A stretch of DNA of 64,000 nt. It comes from a virus. The stretch lies in the IMG/VR virus record IMGVR_UViG_3300010403_000705, positions 124,001 through 188,000 of that record; one strand, given 5' to 3'. A program made the translations under genes and the position numbers. The notes below the pieces were generated by a model. That model was not told the DNA's origin, ran no database searches, and saw nothing but the letters and a program-made list of their open reading frames with translations. Positions 1-7,402 of this stretch are shown one piece after another; the first letter of the stretch is position 1; each line of letters begins with the position of its first letter.

Positions 1-329
1 AAACATTTGCTGAATTTTTAGGAGAATTATTTAAAGATAAATTCATAGAAATTTATTTCGGAGAATCATATGAAGAAGTAAGCACAGAACAAGTCTCTAC
101 TTCTTATCCAGCCGTTTTTTGTGGAAAAGTAATAGCAGCTTATAAAACATGCTTGATTGTTAATGGGGCATATGTAAATAATAAAAAAATGCAGATTGGC
201 AACATAATTTTTATAAACGAAAGTGCTATTAAAGCTGTAACAGAGATTGACGGTAAAGGCATTTTAGAAGAGTTATTATTAAGAAGCAAAGAATCTTTAA
301 ATGTAAAAACAAATTTTATAAATAAATAA
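1..329 (+). CDS. C-terminal part of an unknown protein (5' truncated)
   Basis: The window opens inside a gene: the frame beginning at base 3 is open for 108 codons and stops with TAA at 327-329. The visible part reads TFAEFLGELFKDKF at its start and ends in ...SLNVKTNFINK. It has alternating hydrophobic stretches (VFCGKVIAAYKTCLIVNGAYV), suggesting a beta-rich C-terminal domain, and two cysteines. I do not recognise a family. It lies 4 bases upstream of the next gene on the same strand, so it probably belongs to the same transcript leading into the head genes. In many phages the portal or a portal-linked gene sits here, but nothing in this fragment shows that. Confidence 0.6.
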   Translation, partial: TFAEFLGELFKDKFIEIYFGESYEEVSTEQVSTSYPAVFCGKVIAAYKTCLIVNGAYVNNKKMQIGNIIFINESAIKAVTEIDGKGILEELLLRSKESLNVKTNFINK

Positions 330-333
330 TAAC

Positions 334-1074
334 ATGTATAACCTAGATCAAATTACGAAGATGGCGTATATGTATGAAAATGTATGCTTATCTTTTACTA
401 AAGAAAGTCGTATTGTAAAATTACCTAACGATAAGTACCGTGTACTTTCTGAAAAAGGTAAAAATCTAGGTACTTCTAATTCAAAAGCCGAGGCTAAAAC
501 AAGATTAAAACAAATAGAATATTTTAAGCATAAAGATGATAATAAGGCAGAAGATAGTCAACATTTAGACTTAACTAAAACAGATGAATTTTCTTACTCA
601 GCTATTATGCGATGTTTAAGACAACAAGCTTCAAAAGAACAAGTGGTGGATTTTTTGAAACTCTTTAAGAAAGAGTTTGATAGAGCTGTGAAAAATAAGT
701 TACAAAGACCAGAAAAAATAGCTCTACAAAATTCTTTAATAAAATTAAACAAGATTCATCCAATAAAAATAAATAGAAAATTAGTTAAAACAGCGGCTAT
801 TAGTGAATTAGGAGATCCTATATGGGTTGGAAAATATCTAGCGGATATTATTAGATTTAGTTTAAATAGAATATCTGCTGACAAACGTCCTCTGGCATTG
901 AATAGATTAAGAAATAAAATTTATAATATGAATGAAAATGAGATTGGATCCAAGAATATGCCAGCCACCTCTTCTATGGGGCAATCCATTACTTTCGTCA
1001 AACATGTGCTATTTAATCATGATCCACAATATGTACGAGCTGTGTTAAATAACATAACTAGGAATTTGGTATGA
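334..1074 (+). CDS. Conserved phage protein with a small Lys-rich N-terminal domain, head operon
   Basis: Protein of 246 residues. Residues about 26-68 contain the pattern RIVKLPNDKYRVLSEKGKNLG followed by an A..RL.QIEYFK helix. I recognise this as a small module that recurs in phage structural regions; its function is not established. The rest is helical and basic and ends in a conserved-looking NNITRNLV tail. Residues 7-12 (ITKMAY) match the short hydrophobic-x-K-x-A motif seen near the N terminus of several head-module proteins here. Its stop overlaps the start of the phosphatase-like gene by 4 bases (ATGA), so the two are probably translationally coupled. No good Shine-Dalgarno is visible before the ATG. 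Function unknown. Confidence 0.75.
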   Translation: MYNLDQITKMAYMYENVCLSFTKESRIVKLPNDKYRVLSEKGKNLGTSNSKAEAKTRLKQIEYFKHKDDNKAEDSQHLDLTKTDEFSYSAIMRCLRQQASKEQVVDFLKLFKKEFDRAVKNKLQRPEKIALQNSLIKLNKIHPIKINRKLVKTAAISELGDPIWVGKYLADIIRFSLNRISADKRPLALNRLRNKIYNMNENEIGSKNMPATSSMGQSITFVKHVLFNHDPQYVRAVLNNITRNLV

Positions 1075-1802
1075 TTCAAAAGCTACAAAAAGTTACTAAC
1101 GGTTTATATCGAGGTGGCGCCCCAACTCCTAAAGATGTGCTATGGCTCAAAGAGAATTTACATATTAATAAAATAATAAGTTTAGATCAAATGGCAGGTA
1201 CTAAAATTAATCGTGTATGTGAGATGTTACATATACAACATATTAATTTACCTATTGATAGCTCTCGCCAATCATTATTAAATGTGCTACAACATGATTT
1301 AAAAAAATTATTATTAAACAATGGACCTACTTATATCCATTGTCAAGCAGGCAAAGATCGCACAGGTTTAATTATCGCTTTATTCAAATGTAAATATATG
1401 AATGTTGATCCAGAAGTATCTATCAAAGAAGCTAAATCTTTAGGTTTTGGAATTGGAATTGATCCTCGTATTACTCAATTATATGAAAAGATAATTAGAA
1501 AATGCAAACCATCTAGAGATATAAATAATTCAGATATAGTCTCTAATGAAAGAGAATATAAAAACGATAACCAGGATTCTTTCTTAGAAACAACGTATCA
1601 AGGATCTTTTTCAACATATTTAGATACCACTATACAAAATTCTATGGATGATGCATATAATTATATGAACGTACAAGTCTATGAGCCAATAAAAATGCAT
1701 CAATCTAAGAATAATATACCGCAAGTAGGAATATTTAATAACGATGCTGGAGTAAAAGGTTTTGGTCCTACTGAAAATTATGGTGGGTTTTTTTATGATT
1801 AA
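1071..1802 (+). CDS. Dual-specificity/tyrosine phosphatase-like protein
   Basis: Protein of 243 residues. The N-terminal 140 residues form a cysteine-phosphatase-like domain: an early LYRGGAPTPKDVLWLKE segment typical of DSP-like proteins, a possible general-acid loop around PIDSS (D63), and the signature HCQAGKDRTG at residues 90-99 with the CX5R pair Cys91 and Arg97. All catalytic residues are present, so dephosphorylation of a protein or another phosphomonoester is plausible. The C-terminal 100 residues are a polar extension without recognised domain, ending in a Gly/Phe-rich GVKGFGPTENYGGFFYD. It overlaps its neighbours at both ends (4 and 8 bases) and sits just upstream of the prohead protease, which is an odd place for a phosphatase. 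Substrate unknown. Confidence 0.85.
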   Translation: MIQKLQKVTNGLYRGGAPTPKDVLWLKENLHINKIISLDQMAGTKINRVCEMLHIQHINLPIDSSRQSLLNVLQHDLKKLLLNNGPTYIHCQAGKDRTGLIIALFKCKYMNVDPEVSIKEAKSLGFGIGIDPRITQLYEKIIRKCKPSRDINNSDIVSNEREYKNDNQDSFLETTYQGSFSTYLDTTIQNSMDDAYNYMNVQVYEPIKMHQSKNNIPQVGIFNNDAGVKGFGPTENYGGFFYD

Positions 1803-2445
1803 AAAATCTTATTCAGTTCAAATGACATATGATGTGTCAGATTCAGAGAAGCTACAAGCAGAGCGCGCCTTATTATGTTTTAATCATGTATTAAAATTAT
1901 TGGACATTGCTTCTAATCATTTAGATATTATGAAAACGCCATTCAAAAATAATCCAGAGATGTCTCCCGAAGAAGTAATGAAAGCTCGTGCGGCTATTAG
2001 AAGATTTAGGGATAAATCTATTGAAAATTTTAATGAATTTAAAATAGCTTCTTTTAAGTGTGTGAATGTAATGCAAATTTTTTCATCAGATACTCAAACA
2101 CTAAAATTAATGAAATCATTTATTTCTTCTATTGATGACTTAGAAGTAAAAGTCAATGATTTTGCAGACTTATTTAATGATTTGGAAGATAAAGATTTTC
2201 CAAAAAATGTTATTACTTGTATTGAAGGTATTCAAAAGCAATGTGAAGAGATTGACGAAATAGTAGATGAAAGAGTGAAATCACATATTCAATCTAATAT
2301 CTTAGCTAAAAATTGGGTAGATACAGTTAGTGATGATTTGCAGATGAGAGTGCAAAAAAAAACTCCGTTAATACTAGATCTTTTTAATAAAAGACAAGAT
2401 CAACTAAATAACATAATAAAAGAGAAATCACAATTAGGTAATTAA
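1795..2445 (+). CDS. Helical protein of unknown function, head operon
   Basis: The ATG at 1795 is preferred: it overlaps the previous stop by 8 bases and follows GGTGGG. An ATG 33 bases earlier would lie deep in the upstream gene. The 216-residue product is almost entirely predicted alpha-helix with heptad-like hydrophobic spacing (for example LEVKVNDFADLFNDLEDKDF and IQKQCEEIDEIVDERVKSHI) and is acidic. There is no signal peptide, membrane segment or known motif. Its position just before the protease-scaffold gene would fit a prohead core or portal-associated component, but that is inference from context only. Confidence 0.7.
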   Translation: MIKKSYSVQMTYDVSDSEKLQAERALLCFNHVLKLLDIASNHLDIMKTPFKNNPEMSPEEVMKARAAIRRFRDKSIENFNEFKIASFKCVNVMQIFSSDTQTLKLMKSFISSIDDLEVKVNDFADLFNDLEDKDFPKNVITCIEGIQKQCEEIDEIVDERVKSHIQSNILAKNWVDTVSDDLQMRVQKKTPLILDLFNKRQDQLNNIIKEKSQLGN

Positions 2446-2558
2446 ATTGGTAATAATATCATATACGGATAGGACCATACTATATTTTAGTAAATTGTAG
2501 TAATAATTCCCTATAATAATTGATACTTATTGTGATTCTCTCAAATGGAGAGTATATA

Positions 2559-2720
2559 ATGTTTATAAAACATGGTGATGGAAAAATAATGACTGTTATT
2601 GACGAAGAAGAATTAACTGATAAACAAAAAAAAGCAGTTGATGATTTATCTAAAAAATTAGTAAAACAATCTTATAATGATCGGGCTGATTCTTCAACAG
2701 AGAAGAATTCAGGGAGATAA
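2559..2720 (+). CDS. Small acidic/basic protein, 53 aa
   Basis: The start at 2559 follows TGGAGAG at good spacing; a longer reading from 2520 lacks a ribosome site. The product begins MFIKHGDGKIMTVIDEEELTDKQKKAVDDLSKKLVK and ends in a Ser/Asn/Arg-rich tail. It has a short beta-like start followed by one helix. It ends 6 bases before the protease-scaffold gene, which suggests co-transcription and coupling. Small proteins of this kind are common just before phage protease genes. Function unknown. Confidence 0.65.
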   Translation: MFIKHGDGKIMTVIDEEELTDKQKKAVDDLSKKLVKQSYNDRADSSTEKNSGR

Positions 2721-2726
2721 TATAAT

Positions 2727-5700
2727 ATGACATTTATTAAATTAGGTGAATTTATTGAAATTAACAGAGTAGAAAATACTGAATCTTGTATTCCTGCCGT
2801 TAGTGCTGAAGTATTAGAAAATTTTAAAAAAATTGCAATGAACTTAAAAAAAGTTGCTCCAAGAGCAGAAGATTTTTTATATTTTTCTGCAGTTATGATG
2901 CACGCCGCTGAAGCTTCTGGACTTAATGATGATGGCACGCCTAAATTAAATTCTAAAGGTGAAGAAGTTCAAGTTGGCTGGGATAAAAAAAATGGTACTT
3001 GGCGATGGACAACTAACGATCCTAATATTAGACCATATAAAAATTCTAATGGTGATATTTTTCCAGAGGAAGAATTAGTTAAAGCATATAAAAAATGGAT
3101 ACATAAGCCTTTATGTGTTGATCACAAATCTAGTTCAGTTGATCATACAAGAGGATTTATTGTTGATACATACTATGATAGGAATTTAAAAAGAGTTATT
3201 GCGTTATGCGCTTTAGATAAAGCTAATTATCCAGATTTAGCAAGAAAAATTTCAACAGGAATGCAAACTTGCGTATCTATGGGAACTGCTGTAGGACGAG
3301 CTATTTGTACAGAAGAAGGTTGTCATCGTGTAGCTCGTGCTGAATCAGATTTTTGTGAGCACATGAAGCGTAAGACATGCTATGGTGAAATTAACATTGA
3401 TTTAAATCCTATTGAATTATCAATTGTTGTTAATGGCGCTGATCCAAAAGCAAATATTAAGCACATTATCGCTTCTGCTCATACACTTAATAGTTATATT
3501 GAAACTAAACAAAAAGAACTTAATAAATTAGCAGAACAAGAATTTATAGCTAATTTAACATTCAATAATGATAGTGATAGTAATAATACAATAACTAATA
3601 TTAGTGTTAGGTCTGGTTCTTTGGATAGTTTTAAAAAAGATTTAGAAAAAGCTATTGATGATTATCAATCATTAAATTCTTCAATACAAGAAGAAAATAT
3701 TAATTTAGATACTAATGATCTTGCATTTAATCAATCATCTGGCACTGTTGCGATGGACGAATCTCAAATTTCTAACACTGATTCTGGATTAGCACCACCT
3801 CATGCAAGATATGCATCACAAAAGATATTAGATGCAAATTCTATTAAAGAATTACGTGAAATAACAGCCACCATTGAATATAAATTAAATTATATGAAAG
3901 ATAGTTTAAATAAGTTAGCAAATTCTATAAATATACACGAGGAAATCATGCCTTCAAAAGAAATAAATAAAAAGGGTTATTACCTAGGAACGGAAGAGCC
4001 CACCCCTGGTCAGCCTAAATATCCAGTAGATAAAGGTCACATGACTTATGAAGAGGATAAGCATTTACATGGTCAAAAACCATTTCCTGACACGGGTCCA
4101 ATAGATGGAATGCATCCTGGTGTAGAAAGCGCAGGCGTTTCTGAATTAGAACGTAAAAAAATGTTAGCTCGTGCTGAGGCAGAAGAAAGAGCAATCCGCC
4201 GCCAAGCAATAGTTAATCTTGCTAAACAAGCTTTAGAAGATAAAAAAGCACAAGCTTTAGAAGATAAAAAAGCTTATTACGGTAATGGAGATGAAAAAAA
4301 TCCTGGCTTCCCAACTCCCGGCAAACCTAAATATCCAGTAGATAAAGGTCACATGACTTATGAAGAGGATAAGCATTTACATGGTCAAAAACCATTTCCA
4401 GGTGTTGGCGCAGTAGATGGATTACATCCAAGTCCAGAATCAGCTGAAGTATCTGATGAGTTAAAACGTAAAGAATTACTGCATAGAGCAAATACACTAC
4501 ATGGTAGATTTGTAAGAGCAGCTAAGAATGATGGTACTAGAGACTTAGATAATAGTGCTTGGGAAATCCGCTTAGGTGATAAGTTATTGTTAACTGCATC
4601 TGTAAAAGATCTTTCTGGTGGACGATCAGAAATGATGTATGATAGTATCAATACTGCTGAATTTGGGCAAAGACTACTAGAAAAAGTAAAAGTATATGGA
4701 GCTGACAGAGTGCGTTCCTTGGTAAAAAGTGGTCAAGAAACACCGGCGCCTGCTGCACCTCCGGCTGATGCTGCTCCAGCCGTTCCGCCAGAAACAACAC
4801 CTCCAACTGAAACTCCTACCCCTAATGGAGAAGATACTGGTAAAAGTGGAGATCCAAAAGAATCAGCCATAGAATTATCTGAGAAAGTTAGAGATGTAAG
4901 TTCAGATTTAGTTGAAGCTGTAAGAGCTTTAACTGGTGAACAAGCCGAAATGGGTGCTGATATGGGTGCAGCACCTGAGATGGCAGCCACAGCTTCTGAT
5001 TTCAATACCGAACACATGAATGCTTTAAGAGGTGAACTTAATGAATCTCTTACAAGTGCTATGAAAGAAGTTATTGCAGAACTTAATGACCACCAACAAG
5101 AATTAGACATGATAGTTGGTATGTATGATAAGGGCGCAGTAGTTGCTTCAAATGAAGATTTTATTAATACTATTGTAAATGACGCTTTTAATGAAGCTAA
5201 AACTGCAGTTGCCAATGGTTTCAGATTAATGACTGCCTTTGTTAAATACGCTCGTGGCACCAAAGCCATTGTCAAACGTGCAGAAATAGAAGCAGAGCTA
5301 CAGGCATTAGCAGAGGGAGGAGATACTTCGATGAATTCAGAGATTGGTAGTGATGAAGATTTAATGAATCTTATACAAGATACAAATTCAGATTTAAATT
5401 CTGTCCAAGAATTAATGTTTGAGGACACAGATGATGATACAGGTACTGATTTAGAAGGTGGAGATGATTCATTAGAGTCTTTAGAAGAACAGTCGCTTGA
5501 GTTACCTGAAGAAGAACTTACAAATAGTGAAGATCCTCTTGATTTAGAATCTTTACCTACTGATGATAATGATTTAATGGCAAAACCAGAAGAATTAAAA
5601 GATCTACAAGTTAAACCAGGTACTACTGTTCAAATAACAGCAAACTTGCAAACAAAACAAGGACGCGCTGTCCTTCGTGCCAAATTAGCGGCAGATGCTT

Positions 5701-6407
5701 TAGGTAAACCAGATGACGGTCAACTTCAAGACATGTCGAAAGCTAAGTTTAGTGATATGCTAGATGAAGCAGATAGTTTAACCAATGGACAAATTAAAGG
5801 ATTAGACACTAAGCCTTCAGATAATATGGCTTATGTAGAAACTTTACCAGAAGTTAATAAAGCCATGATGGATCTAGCCAAGGCTCCACCAAAAGTACGT
5901 AAAGAGGCGGAAGCAATTCACAGATTAGTCAGCGAAGGCAAACTTGATCCATCAGATTTAGAAGCTTTAGTGGCAGAAGGTCTGGATAAAGATGCTGTGT
6001 CATACTATAAAAAATATTATGGACAAACTGATGGAGGTAGTGAATTTGCAAGTGAGTTAGTTAAAGAGCATGTAAAAGCTCAATTAGAGGATGAGTTAAA
6101 TAAATATAGAATTAAATTAGCTAGGGCTTATGAAGTAGCATATGATATGGTTGAACGCGGATTATGTCATAATGATAAAATAGCTATCTCTTCACAAGTA
6201 GATGAGATTATGAAATTTAACGATGATAGTTTTGATACTCTTAAAAGAGTTGTCGCAAGACATGCTCCTATATTACGTAAAGAAGCTGGACGTATGCCAC
6301 AAGTTGGAATAATTGGATCTGGTGAAAGTAACACATCAGTAACCCCAGAAGACGATTGGTCGCTATTATCAGCAGCATTTGCTAAGACTTCTACAAGGAT
6401 GTTTTAA
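2727..6407 (+). CDS. Prohead protease fused to a long acidic scaffold-like region
   Basis: Protein of 1226 residues. The first 250 look like a phage prohead protease: H126 and D132-H133 in HKPLCVDHKSSSVDH, a GMQTCVSMGT segment with S185, a Cys/His cluster (C194, C199, H200, C210, H212) that could bind zinc, and NPIELSIVVNGADP at the end. The likely role is processing head proteins inside the procapsid. Residues about 250-1226 are acidic, helical and low in complexity, as in scaffold or core proteins, with a Pro/Ala linker near 670-700 and an acidic stretch near 900-950. Two nearly identical segments (PKYPVDKGHMTYEEDKHLHG) lie 104 residues apart. A strong internal start at residue 408 suggests a separately made scaffold. 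The protease assignment rests on motif and position; the catalytic triad is not proven. Confidence 0.7.
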   Translation: MTFIKLGEFIEINRVENTESCIPAVSAEVLENFKKIAMNLKKVAPRAEDFLYFSAVMMHAAEASGLNDDGTPKLNSKGEEVQVGWDKKNGTWRWTTNDPNIRPYKNSNGDIFPEEELVKAYKKWIHKPLCVDHKSSSVDHTRGFIVDTYYDRNLKRVIALCALDKANYPDLARKISTGMQTCVSMGTAVGRAICTEEGCHRVARAESDFCEHMKRKTCYGEINIDLNPIELSIVVNGADPKANIKHIIASAHTLNSYIETKQKELNKLAEQEFIANLTFNNDSDSNNTITNISVRSGSLDSFKKDLEKAIDDYQSLNSSIQEENINLDTNDLAFNQSSGTVAMDESQISNTDSGLAPPHARYASQKILDANSIKELREITATIEYKLNYMKDSLNKLANSINIHEEIMPSKEINKKGYYLGTEEPTPGQPKYPVDKGHMTYEEDKHLHGQKPFPDTGPIDGMHPGVESAGVSELERKKMLARAEAEERAIRRQAIVNLAKQALEDKKAQALEDKKAYYGNGDEKNPGFPTPGKPKYPVDKGHMTYEEDKHLHGQKPFPGVGAVDGLHPSPESAEVSDELKRKELLHRANTLHGRFVRAAKNDGTRDLDNSAWEIRLGDKLLLTASVKDLSGGRSEMMYDSINTAEFGQRLLEKVKVYGADRVRSLVKSGQETPAPAAPPADAAPAVPPETTPPTETPTPNGEDTGKSGDPKESAIELSEKVRDVSSDLVEAVRALTGEQAEMGADMGAAPEMAATASDFNTEHMNALRGELNESLTSAMKEVIAELNDHQQELDMIVGMYDKGAVVASNEDFINTIVNDAFNEAKTAVANGFRLMTAFVKYARGTKAIVKRAEIEAELQALAEGGDTSMNSEIGSDEDLMNLIQDTNSDLNSVQELMFEDTDDDTGTDLEGGDDSLESLEEQSLELPEEELTNSEDPLDLESLPTDDNDLMAKPEELKDLQVKPGTTVQITANLQTKQGRAVLRAKLAADALGKPDDGQLQDMSKAKFSDMLDEADSLTNGQIKGLDTKPSDNMAYVETLPEVNKAMMDLAKAPPKVRKEAEAIHRLVSEGKLDPSDLEALVAEGLDKDAVSYYKKYYGQTDGGSEFASELVKEHVKAQLEDELNKYRIKLARAYEVAYDMVERGLCHNDKIAISSQVDEIMKFNDDSFDTLKRVVARHAPILRKEAGRMPQVGIIGSGESNTSVTPEDDWSLLSAAFAKTSTRMF
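3948..6407 (+). CDS. Candidate nested scaffold gene (internal start of the protease-scaffold gene)
   Basis: In frame with the protease-scaffold gene, ATG at 3948 is preceded by CGAGGAAATC, a good Shine-Dalgarno with a 5-6 base gap. It opens at MPSKEINKKGYYLGTEEP, just where the protease-like half ends and the repeat-bearing acidic half begins. Initiation here would give an 819-residue protein without the protease domain. Lambda C/Nu3 and related phages use the same layout, a scaffold nested in the 3' part of the protease gene. Seen: the ribosome site, the frame and the domain boundary. Inferred: that ribosomes use it. Confidence 0.4.
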   Translation: MPSKEINKKGYYLGTEEPTPGQPKYPVDKGHMTYEEDKHLHGQKPFPDTGPIDGMHPGVESAGVSELERKKMLARAEAEERAIRRQAIVNLAKQALEDKKAQALEDKKAYYGNGDEKNPGFPTPGKPKYPVDKGHMTYEEDKHLHGQKPFPGVGAVDGLHPSPESAEVSDELKRKELLHRANTLHGRFVRAAKNDGTRDLDNSAWEIRLGDKLLLTASVKDLSGGRSEMMYDSINTAEFGQRLLEKVKVYGADRVRSLVKSGQETPAPAAPPADAAPAVPPETTPPTETPTPNGEDTGKSGDPKESAIELSEKVRDVSSDLVEAVRALTGEQAEMGADMGAAPEMAATASDFNTEHMNALRGELNESLTSAMKEVIAELNDHQQELDMIVGMYDKGAVVASNEDFINTIVNDAFNEAKTAVANGFRLMTAFVKYARGTKAIVKRAEIEAELQALAEGGDTSMNSEIGSDEDLMNLIQDTNSDLNSVQELMFEDTDDDTGTDLEGGDDSLESLEEQSLELPEEELTNSEDPLDLESLPTDDNDLMAKPEELKDLQVKPGTTVQITANLQTKQGRAVLRAKLAADALGKPDDGQLQDMSKAKFSDMLDEADSLTNGQIKGLDTKPSDNMAYVETLPEVNKAMMDLAKAPPKVRKEAEAIHRLVSEGKLDPSDLEALVAEGLDKDAVSYYKKYYGQTDGGSEFASELVKEHVKAQLEDELNKYRIKLARAYEVAYDMVERGLCHNDKIAISSQVDEIMKFNDDSFDTLKRVVARHAPILRKEAGRMPQVGIIGSGESNTSVTPEDDWSLLSAAFAKTSTRMF
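4014..4087 (+). repeat. 74-bp perfect direct repeat, copy 1
   Basis: This sequence is repeated without a mismatch at 4326-4399, 312 bases (104 codons) downstream in the same frame. It encodes PKYPVDKGHMTYEEDKHLHG and the following QKPF. Flanking residues also resemble each other (P-G-Q/K before; G-x-D-G-x-H-P after), so the repeated protein unit is about 40-45 residues, while the exact DNA identity covers only its core. Confidence 0.95.
4326..4399 (+). repeat. 74-bp perfect direct repeat, copy 2
   Basis: Second copy of the repeat at 4014-4087, identical over 74 bases. Between the copies lies a smaller tandem duplication encoding ALEDKKAQ/ALEDKKAY (about 4230-4275). The complete identity of synonymous positions in an AT-rich gene points to a recent duplication or ongoing gene conversion. 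Confidence 0.95.
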
Positions 6408-6424
6408 GTTATAAAGGAAACAAA

Positions 6425-7129
6425 ATGAGAAATAAAAGTGTATCAGATTTTGTCGCTGCCTCTATGGATGCAGTATTAAAGAGTGCGACACACCAATCTA
6501 TGTTTAACAACACATATAAATTTGCATCACAGCAATGTGAAAAATGTCATAAAACTATGGAAGAATGTTCATGTGATAGTAATAGCGCAGATGATAATGA
6601 TGTGAAAAAGAATTCAGATTCATCTAGTGATAGTAGCTCTAGTGATTCTAGCAGTGCTTTTGATGGCATACTAGATACAAATGACGTATCAGATAAAGAA
6701 GAAGATTGCACTGAAGAAATGGAATCATCTGCTCTTGATGTAGCAATAGATAGTTTACTTACAGCGTCCGCTGCTCTCGATCGTGCAGGATTAGAAAGAG
6801 GATCTTCTCTCAGTTTGAAACTAGCATCATTGGTAGTAGAAGCTAAGAAAAAAGAAGATAGCAAAAAGAAAGATTCTAAAAAAAGTAACAGTGATTCTAA
6901 AAAGAAAAGCGATTCTAATGATGCTAGAGCCAAGAAAAAGAAAGAAGAAGATATGAAGAAAAAGAAGGAAGAAGCGGCAAAAGCTAAGAAATTAAAAGAT
7001 TCTAATGACGCTAGAGCCAAGAAAAAGAAAGAAGAAGATTCTAAAAAATCTTCCTCAAGATCATCTTCATCGTCCTCTAGTTCCAGCTCTAGTAAAAGAC
7101 CTAATCCATTTCTAAAAAAAAGTAAATAG
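6425..7129 (+). CDS. Low-complexity Lys/Ser-rich protein with Cys motif and helical-hairpin module
   Basis: Protein of 234 residues, preceded by AAAGGA. Parts in order: an N-terminal helix; a possible metal site with C38, C41, C48 and C50 (CEKCHKTMEECSC); an Asp/Ser-rich linker; a helical hairpin at about residues 105-140 (SALDVAIDSLLTASAALDRAG) that resembles modules in the next two genes; and a highly charged tail of KKKEED, DSNDARAKKKK and poly-Ser ending PNPFLKKSK. A 42-bp unit of the tail is duplicated. The basic tail could bind nucleic acid. It directly follows the protease-scaffold gene. A packaged head-interior protein is a reasonable guess; no family recognised. Confidence 0.75.
   Translation: MRNKSVSDFVAASMDAVLKSATHQSMFNNTYKFASQQCEKCHKTMEECSCDSNSADDNDVKKNSDSSSDSSSSDSSSAFDGILDTNDVSDKEEDCTEEMESSALDVAIDSLLTASAALDRAGLERGSSLSLKLASLVVEAKKKEDSKKKDSKKSNSDSKKKSDSNDARAKKKKEEDMKKKKEEAAKAKKLKDSNDARAKKKKEEDSKKSSSRSSSSSSSSSSSKRPNPFLKKSK
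6911..6952 (+). repeat. 42-bp direct repeat in the Lys-rich tail, copy 1
   Basis: Encodes DSNDARAKKKKEED. It is repeated at 6998-7039 with a single base difference (a synonymous GAT/GAC change), 87 bases apart and in frame. Such repeats in charged tails usually arise by replication slippage. Confidence 0.9.
6998..7039 (+). repeat. 42-bp direct repeat in the Lys-rich tail, copy 2
   Basis: Second copy of the 6911-6952 unit, one synonymous mismatch. Confidence 0.9.
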
Positions 7130-7173
7130 TACTAGTTAAAAATATTGTTAAGTTTTTATAATGGATAAATTAT

Positions 7174-7395
7174 ATGTTTAAAATTAGCAGCTCCGAAGAA
7201 GAACTTTATCGTTCTATGCAAAATAAAATGTGTTCTAACCAATTAGAAAATAAATACAGTTTTGATAAAATTTCTAGAGCTGCTGATTATCTAAATTCTG
7301 CTGCTTCAATTTTTGATCAAGCTGGAATGAAAAAAGAAGCAGCAGAAATAACTGAAGTATTATCAGATTTAGCTAAACAAATATCTTCTAAGTAA
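7174..7395 (+). CDS. Small helical-hairpin protein, 73 aa
   Basis: The 73-residue product ends in SRAADYLNSAASIFDQAGMKKEAAEITEVLSDLAKQ, a two-helix unit (about residues 33-70) that is clearly similar to residues 30-65 of the next gene and to the hairpin of the preceding Lys-rich protein. The N-terminal third is polar. It is separated from the next gene by only 7 bases. The repeated unit is seen; the function of the family is not known to me. Confidence 0.75.
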   Translation: MFKISSSEEELYRSMQNKMCSNQLENKYSFDKISRAADYLNSAASIFDQAGMKKEAAEITEVLSDLAKQISSK

Positions 7396-7402
7396 GGCAA
7401 TA

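Noticed and set aside
4733-5428. Long minus-strand open frame (231 codons) opposite the scaffold region
   Set aside because: It is the mirror of Ala/Glu/Asp-rich codons of the plus-strand gene, with a Ser/Ala/Leu-rich translation, no ribosome site and no plausible neighbours.
6547-7020. Minus-strand open frame opposite the Lys/Ser-rich gene
   Set aside because: The product is just runs of Phe, Leu and Ser, the complement of Lys/Glu/Ser codons.
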